This document shows, one piece after another, positions 24,826 through 33,217 of a stretch of DNA of 64,000 nucleotides. The notes below the pieces were generated by a model, which was not told where the DNA came from, searched no databases, and saw only the letters and a program-made list of their open reading frames with translations. The first letter of the stretch is position 1. Each line of letters opens with the position of its first letter. The position numbers and the translations under genes were made by a program. Origin of the DNA: Exiguobacterium sp. Helios (GTDB lineage: Bacteria; Bacillota; Bacilli; Exiguobacteriales; Exiguobacteriaceae). The stretch covers positions 1,327,501 through 1,391,500 of the forward strand of contig NZ_CP053557.1 in assembly GCF_014524545.1 (NCBI RefSeq). The letters run 5' to 3'.

Positions 24826-26259
24826 TTAAAGTGCTTTAAAACCAAGTAACTTTTGTGTCCAGTATTTTTCAGACAGGCGACTGATCCCGAGTGACGGTGT
24901 ATTGGCATGAATAAACTGATCGTTGTTCAACATGATGCCAATGTGAGTCGGACCGGCTGCATACGTATTTTCGAAGAAAATGATATCGCCGCGGACCGGT
25001 TGGCGTAATTTCGATAACTTTTGACCAAGGTAGCCGTCGTTGTTCCAGTAACCGTTGACATTGGTCCGGGCCACTTTGTAGCCGGCCGTATTCAACGCAT
25101 AGTTGATGAAACCGGAGCAATCAAAACCACCGTTAACGGGACTGCTTGAACCCCAAACGTACGGAGTACCGAGATATTGTTGTCCGATGGAGATGGCTTT
25201 TTCCATGATGCCGGACGCTGGAATTGTCGTCATTGGCGGCGTGACCGGTGGTGTCACAGGAGCCGTGACGGATCCTGTCGTAATGTAAGTTTTGGCGACG
25301 TAGTAATACGCAGTGCCGATTTTAATCTGGTACCAGCCCGCAGATACTCCCGTCGTTTCACCGGAGACTTGAACAGTTGATCCGTGTGCGAGTTGCGTAA
25401 AGACCGTCGAAGTTGTACTTGGAGCCGTCCGGACATTTAAGCCGGTCGGCGCATCCACTTTATACGTCTTCGATTGATCGACCGGTGTGACCGAGACACC
25501 CGGTGTAGGCGGTGGTGTCTCCTTGGCCGTCGCTGAAACATAACTCGAAGCGACATACAGATCTTTTCCATCGAGCTGGATTTGATACCATTTATCAAGC
25601 GATCCAGTTACTTTTAAAACGGTTTTATGTGCTAACGTCTTGTAAATTTTAGCGGTCGTTGACGCTGACAGACGGGCATTTAACCCTTCTTTTGCATTGA
25701 CTTCATATTGTTTGGACGAATCGACTGCTTTGACGGCAGTGGAAACAGGCGGTGTCACCGGCTTCGTGACCGGAGGTTTTGATCCTGTCGTCACTGTCGA
25801 TGTTTTAGCTGTGACGAGTGTCGTATGGACATAAGCGGACTTATTTTTGTAATTGATTTCGTACCATTCACCGGTTTTCTTTTTAACGGAAAGACTGACA
25901 TTCTTCGCAAGTTTACCAAGCGATTTCGAAGTGGTCGTTGCTTTCTCGCGCACGTTGACGGATGAGGTGTTCGTTATGTAGGTCGTGGTTGTCGGTGCTT
26001 TTGCTGGAACGGTTTTGACGTAAGCGGCAGTGATAAAGGCTTTTTTGGATTGATGACGAATCTCGTACCAGGAACCGGTCTTCTTGACTGCGGTGACCGT
26101 CGTTCCTTTTTTGAGAGTCGTAATGACAGGAGCGGAAGTAGTGGCAGCAGTCCGGATATTGACGTTGTCTGTCAAGATGAGTGTCGTTGATGCGGCTTCG
26201 ACGCCAGTGGCTGAACTGATCAGCGCAAGTGTCGTCAAAGTGAGAAAAGTCTTTTTCAC
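24826..26259 (-). CDS. Secreted cell-wall endopeptidase with four SH3b domains and NlpC/P60
   Basis: A 477-residue secreted hydrolase. A signal peptide (VKKTFLTLTTLALISSATGVEA, start GTG at 26259 after GAAGGGAG) is followed by four bacterial SH3 repeats (about residues 25-85, 93-150, 178-237 and 255-315). A Pro/Thr-rich linker and a C-terminal NlpC/P60 domain (about 345-477) come next. The catalytic Cys is in GGFDCSGFINYA and the His in PTHIGIML, with a further His in FIHAN. Such enzymes cut the gamma-D-glutamyl-diaminopimelate (or lysine) bond in wall peptides. A longer frame to 26322 exists, but it would put 21 residues before the signal peptide. Single gene, divergent from an ABC exporter. 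Confidence 0.92.
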   Translation of the reverse strand: MKKTFLTLTTLALISSATGVEAASTTLILTDNVNIRTAATTSAPVITTLKKGTTVTAVKKTGSWYEIRHQSKKAFITAAYVKTVPAKAPTTTTYITNTSSVNVREKATTTSKSLGKLAKNVSLSVKKKTGEWYEINYKNKSAYVHTTLVTAKTSTVTTGSKPPVTKPVTPPVSTAVKAVDSSKQYEVNAKEGLNARLSASTTAKIYKTLAHKTVLKVTGSLDKWYQIQLDGKDLYVASSYVSATAKETPPPTPGVSVTPVDQSKTYKVDAPTGLNVRTAPSTTSTVFTQLAHGSTVQVSGETTGVSAGWYQIKIGTAYYYVAKTYITTGSVTAPVTPPVTPPMTTIPASGIMEKAISIGQQYLGTPYVWGSSSPVNGGFDCSGFINYALNTAGYKVARTNVNGYWNNDGYLGQKLSKLRQPVRGDIIFFENTYAAGPTHIGIMLNNDQFIHANTPSLGISRLSEKYWTQKLLGFKAL

Positions 26260-26418
26260 GTAGTGTGGCTCCCTTCCAAATGATGAATCTAGTCCGATCA
26301 TGGATCGAATCGTTGTTACCATTTTGTCATAAGAAGCCGGGAATTCACCTGATTTTAAAATATATTTTTTGAGAAAGAAATTCGATTCGTTTTCAAAAAA
26401 AGAACGACGGTTTGTAAA

Positions 26419-26433
26419 CGAGAATTATTTTCA
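26419..26433. promoter_or_regulatory. Fur/PerR-box-like palindrome before the ABC exporter gene
   Basis: CGAGAATTATTTTCA agrees with the B. subtilis 7-1-7 Fur consensus at 11 of 14 fixed positions and is close to the PerR box. It lies 42 bp before the ABC exporter start. One weak site; the factor is uncertain. Confidence 0.3.
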
Positions 26434-26474
26434 GTAATCCTGTACACTAAAGGTAATTTGAAAGGAGGACTCGC

Positions 26475-28187
26475 ATGTTAAAACGGTTTTATCATTATTA
26501 CATACCGCACAAACGGTTGTTTTGGCTTGATTTTTCGTCCGCCTTATTCGTCGGCCTGCTCGAGTTGGCTTTTCCGCTTGCTGTCAAATGGTTCATCGAC
26601 TCATTGCTACCAAAAGGGGAGTTGAACTGGATTATTTTAGTTAGTGTCGGATTACTCGGATTGTATGTCATCAGTACGCTGATGCAGTTCGTCGTCAACT
26701 ACTTCGGGCATAAGCTCGGCATCAATATCGAGACCGACATGCGGCGGCAATTGTTTGGTCACGTCCAAAAGCAATCATTCCGTTTTTTTGACAACACCAA
26801 AACGGGGCATATCATGAGCCGGATTACGAACGATTTGTTTGATATCGGTGAACTGGCTCACCATGGTCCGGAAGATGCTTTCATTGCCGTCATGACACTG
26901 CTCGGTGCCTTTTCGATCATGATGACGATCAATGTGCCTCTCGCACTCGTCACGATCATTGCCGTACCGTTCCTAATCTGGCTGATCAGTTATGCCAATG
27001 TCCGGATGAACCGGTCATGGGACCGGATGTACGGTAACATTGCCGAAGTCAATTCGCGGGTTGAGGACAGTGTGTCCGGAATCCGTGTCGTTCAATCGTT
27101 TACGAATGAAGCCCATGAGGTCGCACGGTTCGAAAAAGATAATGCGACGTTCCGGCAATCAAAGATCAATGCCTATAAAGTGATGAGTACAAGTTTATCC
27201 GGCATTTATCTGACGACACGTCTGATGACGCTTGCTGTCCTCGTCGTCGGTGCCTATCTCAGCTATACAGAGAAACTCACTTACGGGGAACTCGTTGGAT
27301 TCATTCTTTATATGAATATCCTGCTGAAACCGATTGATAAAATTACGGCACTTTTGGAACTTTATCCGAAAGGGATGGCCGGCTTCAAACGTTTTCTCGA
27401 GATGATTGATCATGACGAAGAACTGAAGGATGCACCGGATGCCATTCATGTGTCGGCATTACGTGGGGCGATTCGGTTTGATGACGTCAGCTTCGGTTAT
27501 GAAGCCGAACGGTTGATTTTAAAAGACATCAGCCTGTCCATCGAACCGGGACAGACGATTGCCTTCGTCGGGACGTCGGGTGCGGGGAAAACAACGATCT
27601 GTTCGTTAATTCCGCGGTTTTATGATGTCACGGACGGTGCGATTACGATTGACGGAATCGACATCCGCCAGATGACGAAGTCGTCGTTGCGGCAACAAAT
27701 CGGAATCGTTCAACAGGATGTCTTCCTGTTTTCGGGGACGATTGCTGACAATATCGCCTACGGGGATTTGACGGCAAGCCGGACGGACATCATCCAGGCG
27801 GCAGAACGGGCGCATCTTGGACAGATGATTGCCGATTTACCGGATGGATACGATACCGAGATTGGTGAGCGGGGGTTGAAGCTGTCCGGTGGACAAAAAC
27901 AACGGCTGGCGATTGCGCGGATGTTCTTGAAAAATCCGCCAATCCTGATTCTTGATGAGGCGACGTCAGCTCTTGATACCGAGACGGAAGCCATTATCCA
28001 GGAGTCACTTGCTGAATTATCTAAAAATCGGACGACGCTGATCATCGCGCACCGCCTGGCGACGATTCGTCAAGCAGACCGCATCCTGGTCGTGACGAAA
28101 GATGGAATCGTCGAAGACGGGACACATGAAGAATTGGTCGAAAACGGAGGATATTTCTCACGACTCCTTGACCGGCAACGCGTCTGA
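26475..28187 (+). CDS. ABC exporter half-transporter (fused permease/ATPase)
   Basis: A 570-residue half-transporter: six membrane spans in residues 1-300, ATPase in 330-570. Walker A GTSGAGKTT, Q-loop IGIVQQDVFLF, signature LSGGQKQR, Walker B LILDEATSALD with the catalytic Glu, and the H-loop IAHRLATIRQ are all intact, so a homodimer could hydrolyse ATP at both sites. It resembles multidrug or lipid exporters of the BmrA/MsbA/YfiB-YfiC type. It stands alone with AAAGGAGG at 7-base spacing and a hairpin after it. A Fur/PerR-like site lies upstream. Substrate unknown. Confidence 0.87.
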   Translation: MLKRFYHYYIPHKRLFWLDFSSALFVGLLELAFPLAVKWFIDSLLPKGELNWIILVSVGLLGLYVISTLMQFVVNYFGHKLGINIETDMRRQLFGHVQKQSFRFFDNTKTGHIMSRITNDLFDIGELAHHGPEDAFIAVMTLLGAFSIMMTINVPLALVTIIAVPFLIWLISYANVRMNRSWDRMYGNIAEVNSRVEDSVSGIRVVQSFTNEAHEVARFEKDNATFRQSKINAYKVMSTSLSGIYLTTRLMTLAVLVVGAYLSYTEKLTYGELVGFILYMNILLKPIDKITALLELYPKGMAGFKRFLEMIDHDEELKDAPDAIHVSALRGAIRFDDVSFGYEAERLILKDISLSIEPGQTIAFVGTSGAGKTTICSLIPRFYDVTDGAITIDGIDIRQMTKSSLRQQIGIVQQDVFLFSGTIADNIAYGDLTASRTDIIQAAERAHLGQMIADLPDGYDTEIGERGLKLSGGQKQRLAIARMFLKNPPILILDEATSALDTETEAIIQESLAELSKNRTTLIIAHRLATIRQADRILVVTKDGIVEDGTHEELVENGGYFSRLLDRQRV

Positions 28188-28235
28188 AAAACCGGAAGTC
28201 AACTCATCATCAGGATGATCATGGCTTCCGGTTTT
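28188..28235 (+). terminator. Terminator-like hairpin after the ABC exporter
   Basis: AAAACCGGAAG pairs with CTTCCGGTTTT; the T tract is short and interrupted. Confidence 0.65.
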
Positions 28236-28317
28236 GTCATCTTTTTAATTAGCGTGGAAGAAAGGCGGAATGATTTCACAAGAACCGGGAACATATAAGG
28301 GAAGGGAGGATGGGAAG

Positions 28318-29178
28318 ATGTATGGTTTGTTTTGCGAAAACTATGATGAGACCTATTCGACGTTACACGGGGAATCTTCACATGATTTCCACCGTTTTTT
28401 TGCCTTATCTTATACGATTCATGATACAGTCTTTGACAAAACCGCGTTTGATCGGATGATGCAGATCGTCAAACAAAAGACGACCCGGTTTTCAGCCTTA
28501 CGCAGCCGGTACACGCCGCTCTTGATCTCACATATCCAGTTAAACAGTCCTGAATCGGAGCGATTGCTAGAACGGGTCATCGAGGCGGAGCGACACATCA
28601 AACGACGCTTCATTAAAGAAAAGGCAGTCCGACCGTTCTTTGCACTTGGTGAAGTCTTAAACCGTGAGCAGGGAATCGACGCCTTTCCGATCGTGGAACA
28701 ACTGCGACAGACACGTCCCGTCCTCAATCTGGCAAAACAATATGTGGTGACTTCGACACTGATGGAGACAGGGCAATTACCTGACTCTTTCGTTGAAACC
28801 GTCGAACAGGCCGAAAAATGGCTGGAGCGATGGATGAACCCTTCAAGCGAACGTTTGATGACAGCTCAGATTTTAGCTGCATCCGACGCAATTGACAGTC
28901 AAAAAAAACGGATTCAGGTCTGGTGCGAAATGATGGAAGAACGGGAGCTCCGGATTTGGGATCGGATTTTTCCGTTACTGGCGTTACTTGAGACGACCGA
29001 ACGGGTTGATATGATTTATGTGACGCGTGTCGTCGACCGGGAGCGGTCCCGCAATCGCTTTTCAGATGAGGTCAACTGGTTGATTGCGTTTCATCTGTTG
29101 CTCGCGAAAAGCGGCAAAAGTCGTCTGCAATCGGCCTTACTGATTTTAGCGACGCTGGAACTGACGAAAAAACCATGA
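28318..29178 (+). CDS. Uncharacterized protein, DUF4003-like
   Basis: A 286-residue soluble, helix-rich protein with no signal peptide. The order of conserved words (FFALSYTIHDTVFDKTAFDRMMQIV, then FSALRSRYTPLLISHIQL, then FFALGEVLN) is like the DUF4003 family of Firmicutes, recognised from memory and not checked. No catalytic motif is evident. ATG 28318 has GGGAGGA 8 bases upstream; an in-frame ATG at 28270 is without a ribosome site. It follows the ABC exporter on the same strand but is separated by a hairpin. Confidence 0.55.
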   Translation: MYGLFCENYDETYSTLHGESSHDFHRFFALSYTIHDTVFDKTAFDRMMQIVKQKTTRFSALRSRYTPLLISHIQLNSPESERLLERVIEAERHIKRRFIKEKAVRPFFALGEVLNREQGIDAFPIVEQLRQTRPVLNLAKQYVVTSTLMETGQLPDSFVETVEQAEKWLERWMNPSSERLMTAQILAASDAIDSQKKRIQVWCEMMEERELRIWDRIFPLLALLETTERVDMIYVTRVVDRERSRNRFSDEVNWLIAFHLLLAKSGKSRLQSALLILATLELTKKP

Positions 29179-29191
29179 AAATAACAGCCCA

Positions 29192-29225
29192 AAAGGATCC
29201 TCGGAAAATCAACCGAGGATCCTTT
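29192..29225. terminator. Hairpin between convergent genes
   Basis: A perfect 13-bp stem (AAAGGATCCTCGG) with an 8-base loop lies between two convergent stops; flanking T or A runs are short. Confidence 0.65.
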
Positions 29226-29239
29226 GGTGTGTCTGCTGA

Positions 29240-30487
29240 TTAATCAAACGTCGTGAAGGTGGCATGTTGTTCCACCGGATACAATTCTTTGCCGGCGACA
29301 TCATTTAAGATGAGTTGATTGCGCGAAACGGACATGCCGAGGTTATCGGCTGCCGGACCGTGTGACAGTTCGAGGTTCGTTGTCGCATACAAGTGATGAT
29401 TCGCCGAAACGCTTCGGCTGATCCGGTAGTTGGCATCGACCTTCCACGCTTGTTCCCCTTCAAACTCGATCTCGAGTCGGTTGATGAAGCGGGGGAGAGA
29501 CGGGACGAAGCCGGTCGCAGCGACGACGGCACCGGTTGTTGAAGTCCGTTGGTCATTCAGTTCAGTATGCCGCATCGTGATGGTAAAGTCGTTCTCGTAC
29601 GAAATCTGATCGACTTCCAGATTGGCACGGATCTTTACGCGATTCTGTTCTTCATTTGATAGATCATACAAATGTTCATAGATAGCTTGCAACGTTTCCG
29701 GGCTAATCCCGTTTTGCGACCGAGCGAATTTTGTGACGGCTTCTTGTCTGACAGCTAACGGCAGACTGTTGAAATAACGGACGTAACTCGGAGAGAAGAT
29801 TTCTTCACCCAGTTTACCGGTTTCGAGCGTTTCAAAAATCGTCGAGCGGGAAATCCATTCGAGTTCGAATGTCTTTTTCCGGTCACTCGTTAACAGATCA
29901 AGGAAGATTTCGGCGGCACTTTGACCGGAACCGACGATACTTACTTTATCCTGTTGCAGGATGGTCTCTTTTTCCATGACGTATTGGGTGTTATGAATGA
30001 CACCTTTATCGAAGCTCTCCGGAATCGACGGTTTTGAACCGGTTCCAAGCACGACGTTGCGTGTTTCATAAGTCGTCCGTTTCCCGGTGGCGACTTCTTC
30101 CACCAATACTTCGTAACTGTCCCCTGTATCCTGGATGTCGATGACACGGGTCGAAAAATGTAAATCATCGAGCTGCGTTGAAACCCATTTCAAGTACGCA
30201 TTATATTCTTGTCGGGAAATAAGTAGTTTTTCATAAAAATAAAACGTATGCAACCGGTTGATGGATCGTAAGTAGTTGAGATACGTAAAAGGACTGGTCG
30301 GATCAGCCAGTGTGACGAGATCGGAAATGAAGCTCGTCTGCATCATTGAATCCTTAATCATCATCCCGGGATGCCAGGAAAATTGTTCGCTTTCATCAAA
30401 AAATAATGTCCGTAAAGGTGTCGGATGAGCCAGGGCACTTAAGCCTAAATTCATCGGTCCGATACCTACGCCAATCAAATCATACAT
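29240..30487 (-). CDS. Siderophore-type N-hydroxylating monooxygenase (lysine/ornithine)
   Basis: A 415-residue flavoprotein of the SidA/IucD/PvdA family, which hydroxylates the side-chain amine of lysine or ornithine with FAD, NADPH and O2. The N-terminal FAD motif is [14 protein letters not shown] (about residues 5-18). [36 protein letters not shown]-type sequence follows (present here with YTYLNYL variation), the NADPH motif is [11 protein letters not shown], and a late ATGFVPSLP motif is present. No NRPS, NIS synthetase or siderophore transporter gene is adjacent. ATG 30487 is chosen because GGGAGG lies 8 bases before it; the frame remains open upstream into a hairpin that includes that ribosome site. 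Confidence 0.9.
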   Translation of the reverse strand: [415 protein letters not shown]

Positions 30488-30539
30488 AAAAAAAGCCTCC
30501 CAATCGATATTGTTATAAAACAATACCCGATATGGGAGG
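30488..30539 (-). terminator. Terminator-like hairpin that contains the next gene's ribosome site
   Basis: On the minus strand CCTCCCA-T-ATCG pairs with CGAT-TGGGAGG, and inside it TATTGTT pairs with AACAATA (loop TTAT), giving about 18 bp. Seven T follow and the next base is the A of the hydroxylase ATG. The 3' arm GGGAGG is also the only Shine-Dalgarno of that gene. It can end htrA transcription and, when read through, hide the ribosome site. Confidence 0.85.
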
Positions 30540-30565
30540 GTGTTGAAACGTATCTTGTCAGTTCT

Positions 30566-31696
30566 TTACAGTTGATCCGTCGTTGTCGTTTGCGTCGACA
30601 CTGTCATTTGTTTGCCGTCACGGATGATGGTCAAGGTGACGTTACCGTCAGATTTGATGAGTGCCGTCTTGATATCAACAAAACTTTTAATCTCTTCCTT
30701 GTTGATTTTCGTGATGACGTCTCCGGTTTTTAATTTAGCGGAAGCAGCAGGGCTGTTCGGTTCAACCGACATGATGACGACACCTGTTTTTTGGGACTCC
30801 GGTAATTTAACTTGATCAAGCAGATAGCCGGCCGGGAAAGCCGAGACGTCCTGCAGGGACACACCCAGCGTCGGGTGTTTCACTTCACCGTTTGTTTCGA
30901 GCTGTTTCAAAATCGGCAGAGCGTCATCAATCGGGATGCTGAAACCGACTCCTTCGACACCGGTCTCGGCAATCTTCATCGAGTTGATTCCGACCAGTTG
31001 CCCCTGTTCATTGATCAGGGCACCACCGGAGTTCCCCGGATTGATAGCGGCGTCGGTCTGGATGACCGTCGTATTGAAATCATCCTGTCCATCCTTGTTC
31101 GTATCGACGGGAACGGTCCGGTCGTTTGAGCTCACGATTCCGCGGGTGACGGAGTTTTGGAACTCACCGAGCGGATTCCCGATCGCAAGGACGGTTTGAC
31201 CGGCTTTTAAGTCAGCCGATTTTCCGAGGGTGATGACGGACGGGACGTCACTGGCGTTGACTTCCAACACGGCTAAATCATATGTTTCGTCACTACCCAA
31301 TAATTTGGAACTGAGTGTTTTTCCGTTGTTTAACGTGACTTCGAGTTTGGACGCACCGTCGACGACATGGTGATTCGTAATGATGTAGGCTTTGCCGTCT
31401 GCTTTTTTATAGATGACACCTGAGCCGGAACCTGCGGCTGCTTCTTCCTGACTCATCGCATTACCCGCCTGATAGTTCGTGACCGTAACGACGGCTTTTT
31501 GCGCTGTCGCTACAGCGTTCGTCACCGGATCGCTTGTTGTCGTCGAAACTTGTTTTGGCATGCCGTTTGAGAGTGGTGTATCGGCGACTTGCTGTTCTTG
31601 GTCCATTAAAATCGGAAAGGCGACCGTCGCGGTAAGTACAGCACCGATGATGCCTCCGGTAAGTCCTGGTAAGAGTTGTCTTGTTTTTCCTGCCAT
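30566..31696 (-). CDS. htrA: HtrA/DegP-like membrane-anchored serine protease
   Basis: A 376-residue quality-control protease. A short cytoplasmic start is followed by one transmembrane anchor (about residues 10-30). The trypsin-like domain (about 65-260) has catalytic His in ITNHHVVDG, Asp in YDLAVLEV and Ser in NPGNSGGALI; one PDZ domain follows (about 275-365, GVVIMSVEPNSPAASAKLKTGDVI). HtrA proteins degrade or refold misfolded exported proteins at the membrane surface. ATG 31696 is preferred over 31714, which has no ribosome site. In B. subtilis the equivalents answer to CssRS; no CssRS genes are here. The following gene is separated by an unusual hairpin. Confidence 0.92.
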   Translation of the reverse strand: MAGKTRQLLPGLTGGIIGAVLTATVAFPILMDQEQQVADTPLSNGMPKQVSTTTSDPVTNAVATAQKAVVTVTNYQAGNAMSQEEAAAGSGSGVIYKKADGKAYIITNHHVVDGASKLEVTLNNGKTLSSKLLGSDETYDLAVLEVNASDVPSVITLGKSADLKAGQTVLAIGNPLGEFQNSVTRGIVSSNDRTVPVDTNKDGQDDFNTTVIQTDAAINPGNSGGALINEQGQLVGINSMKIAETGVEGVGFSIPIDDALPILKQLETNGEVKHPTLGVSLQDVSAFPAGYLLDQVKLPESQKTGVVIMSVEPNSPAASAKLKTGDVITKINKEEIKSFVDIKTALIKSDGNVTLTIIRDGKQMTVSTQTTTTDQL

Positions 31697-31907
31697 CGAA
31701 ATCCATCCCTTCATGTGGTGTTTTTTCTAAGATTAATGTATCAGATTTCACCGAACGGAATGAAATTACGGTGGTTTTTCCAAAATGCCTCATCATTCCC
31801 CATAATTCGACAACAATCTCAAACAGTTGAGTCGAGCCGGTCAGTTCGGTACACTGAGTGTGTTTCGTACTTAAGCAACCGACTTAGTCGCAAAGGGAGA
31901 GATTCAG

Positions 31908-32264
31908 ATGAAGTATGTACTGCGTATTTTATATGGTGCCGGTTTATTGTTCGCCGGAATCGGTCATTTCCGGAATGAAAAGGGATTTGTTAAGATTATG
32001 CCCGCTTTCATCCCGTTCAAACGTTTTTTCGTCCAGGTGACGGGGGTCATCGAAATTCTGTACGGTTTGATGTTGCTGTCCGGACGTGGCGTTGATCTCG
32101 TCCGGAAGACGTTACCGGCGTTTTTATATGCCGTTTTACCGGCAAATATCAACATGGCGGTCAATCCGAAACCGATTAACGGGAAAACATTGCCGGCTTG
32201 GGGATTATGGGGCCGTTTGCCGTTACAGTGGGTCTTGATTGCTTTTGCTAAACGCTTAAAATGA
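31908..32264 (+). CDS. Small DoxX-like membrane protein
   Basis: A 118-residue protein with about four membrane segments. YGAGLLFAGIGHFRNEKGFVKIMPAFIPFKRFFVQVTGVIEILYGL fits the DoxX/DUF417-like family, where GHF and the GxxEI(L) motif in the second helix are typical. The family function is unclear; members have been linked to thiosulfate:quinone oxidoreductase and redox homeostasis. The ATG follows AAAGGGAGAG. Single-gene unit ended by a bidirectional terminator. Confidence 0.72.
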   Translation: MKYVLRILYGAGLLFAGIGHFRNEKGFVKIMPAFIPFKRFFVQVTGVIEILYGLMLLSGRGVDLVRKTLPAFLYAVLPANINMAVNPKPINGKTLPAWGLWGRLPLQWVLIAFAKRLK

Positions 32265-32270
32265 AGAGAC

Positions 32271-32317
32271 AAAAGGGTTACCGGGAGCAGTTGAATCGCA
32301 CCGGGTAACCCTTTTTT
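32271..32317. terminator. Bidirectional terminator
   Basis: AAAAGGGTTACC and GGTAACCCTTTT pair around an inner stem; a T run follows on the plus strand and an A run precedes it. Confidence 0.85.
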
Positions 32318-32326
32318 GTTGTTCCA

Positions 32327-33091
32327 TTAAAACCGTTTTTCGACGGCGAGGATGGCTGCATTCGCAATGTCTTCGTATGTCGAGTCGTTCGGGTGGAACT
32401 GGTCGCTTGAAAGATCACGTTTGACGTCACGGACGAGGTTAAACGTATCGATGATTTCGATATCATGTTTTAGACCAAGTGTCCGGGATTTAGCGTTCCA
32501 CTCTTGAACGATTGCGTCAAATGCTTCTCCGTTTTCGCTGGCGCGGAACGGATTATAGAGTCCGACATAGAAAATGACGGCATCCGGATTTTCTTCACGT
32601 AAAATGCGGAACGTTTTTGCCAGATTGTCTTGAGCCTTTTCAATCGTGGCGGCCGTTTTTTTTGCATTAAAGTTTGCGACACCTTCGCCACGGTTAAACA
32701 AATCGTTTCCGCCAATCGTCACGGAAATGACTTTTGCTTGGGACAACGTACGACGGACTTCTTTTTGTTCCAATTGTTTTAAGAGATTTTCCGTCCGTGC
32801 ACCGCTGACGGCAAGATTTTGGAAACGTTCGACGCGGTCGTTTTTGACAAGGTCGCGACCAACGATGGCTGCATAACTGTTTCCGTTTGAGGCACCGACA
32901 CCACGCGTCAATGAATCACCGAGCGCGACATACGTCCCGCCTTTTTTGACGGGTTCTTCCTTTGTCGGCGTCAAGACGGCCCGTTTCGGTGGATTGACGA
33001 CATCGTTATAGGCACTGGCGAAACCGTACCCGAAGACTGCCGTTAAAATTAGAGAAACTACTAAAAAAAGTGGCCAAAGATATCGTTTCAT
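32327..33091 (-). CDS. Membrane-anchored SGNH/GDSL-family hydrolase (YpmR-like)
   Basis: A 254-residue esterase/lipase-type protein with an N-terminal signal anchor (residues about 5-28). The SGNH blocks are all present: catalytic Ser in YVALGDSLTRGVGAS (about residues 55-69), SGARTENLL, GGNDLF, and Asp/His in SSDQFHPNDSTY near the C-terminus. It most resembles B. subtilis YpmR. It probably acts outside the membrane on acyl or acetyl esters, perhaps wall or lipid modification. Divergent from the ABC-2 transporter genes. Confidence 0.88.
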   Translation of the reverse strand: MKRYLWPLFLVVSLILTAVFGYGFASAYNDVVNPPKRAVLTPTKEEPVKKGGTYVALGDSLTRGVGASNGNSYAAIVGRDLVKNDRVERFQNLAVSGARTENLLKQLEQKEVRRTLSQAKVISVTIGGNDLFNRGEGVANFNAKKTAATIEKAQDNLAKTFRILREENPDAVIFYVGLYNPFRASENGEAFDAIVQEWNAKSRTLGLKHDIEIIDTFNLVRDVKRDLSSDQFHPNDSTYEDIANAAILAVEKRF

Positions 33092-33217
33092 GAACCGTTC
33101 CTCCTTTTGCTGTTACTATGATTGTAGCAAACCTTTTTGGAATGTGCGGTTTTGAAGTGTTCCGATAAGGTAAATCATTCATTATTCCGCTAGAATGGAT
33201 ACTAAGAGGTGAGAGAC

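Noticed and set aside
30496-30539. A Fur box upstream of the N-hydroxylase gene
   Set aside because: The symmetric TATTGTT/AACAATA element does not match the Fur 7-1-7 pattern and is better explained as part of a terminator-type hairpin.
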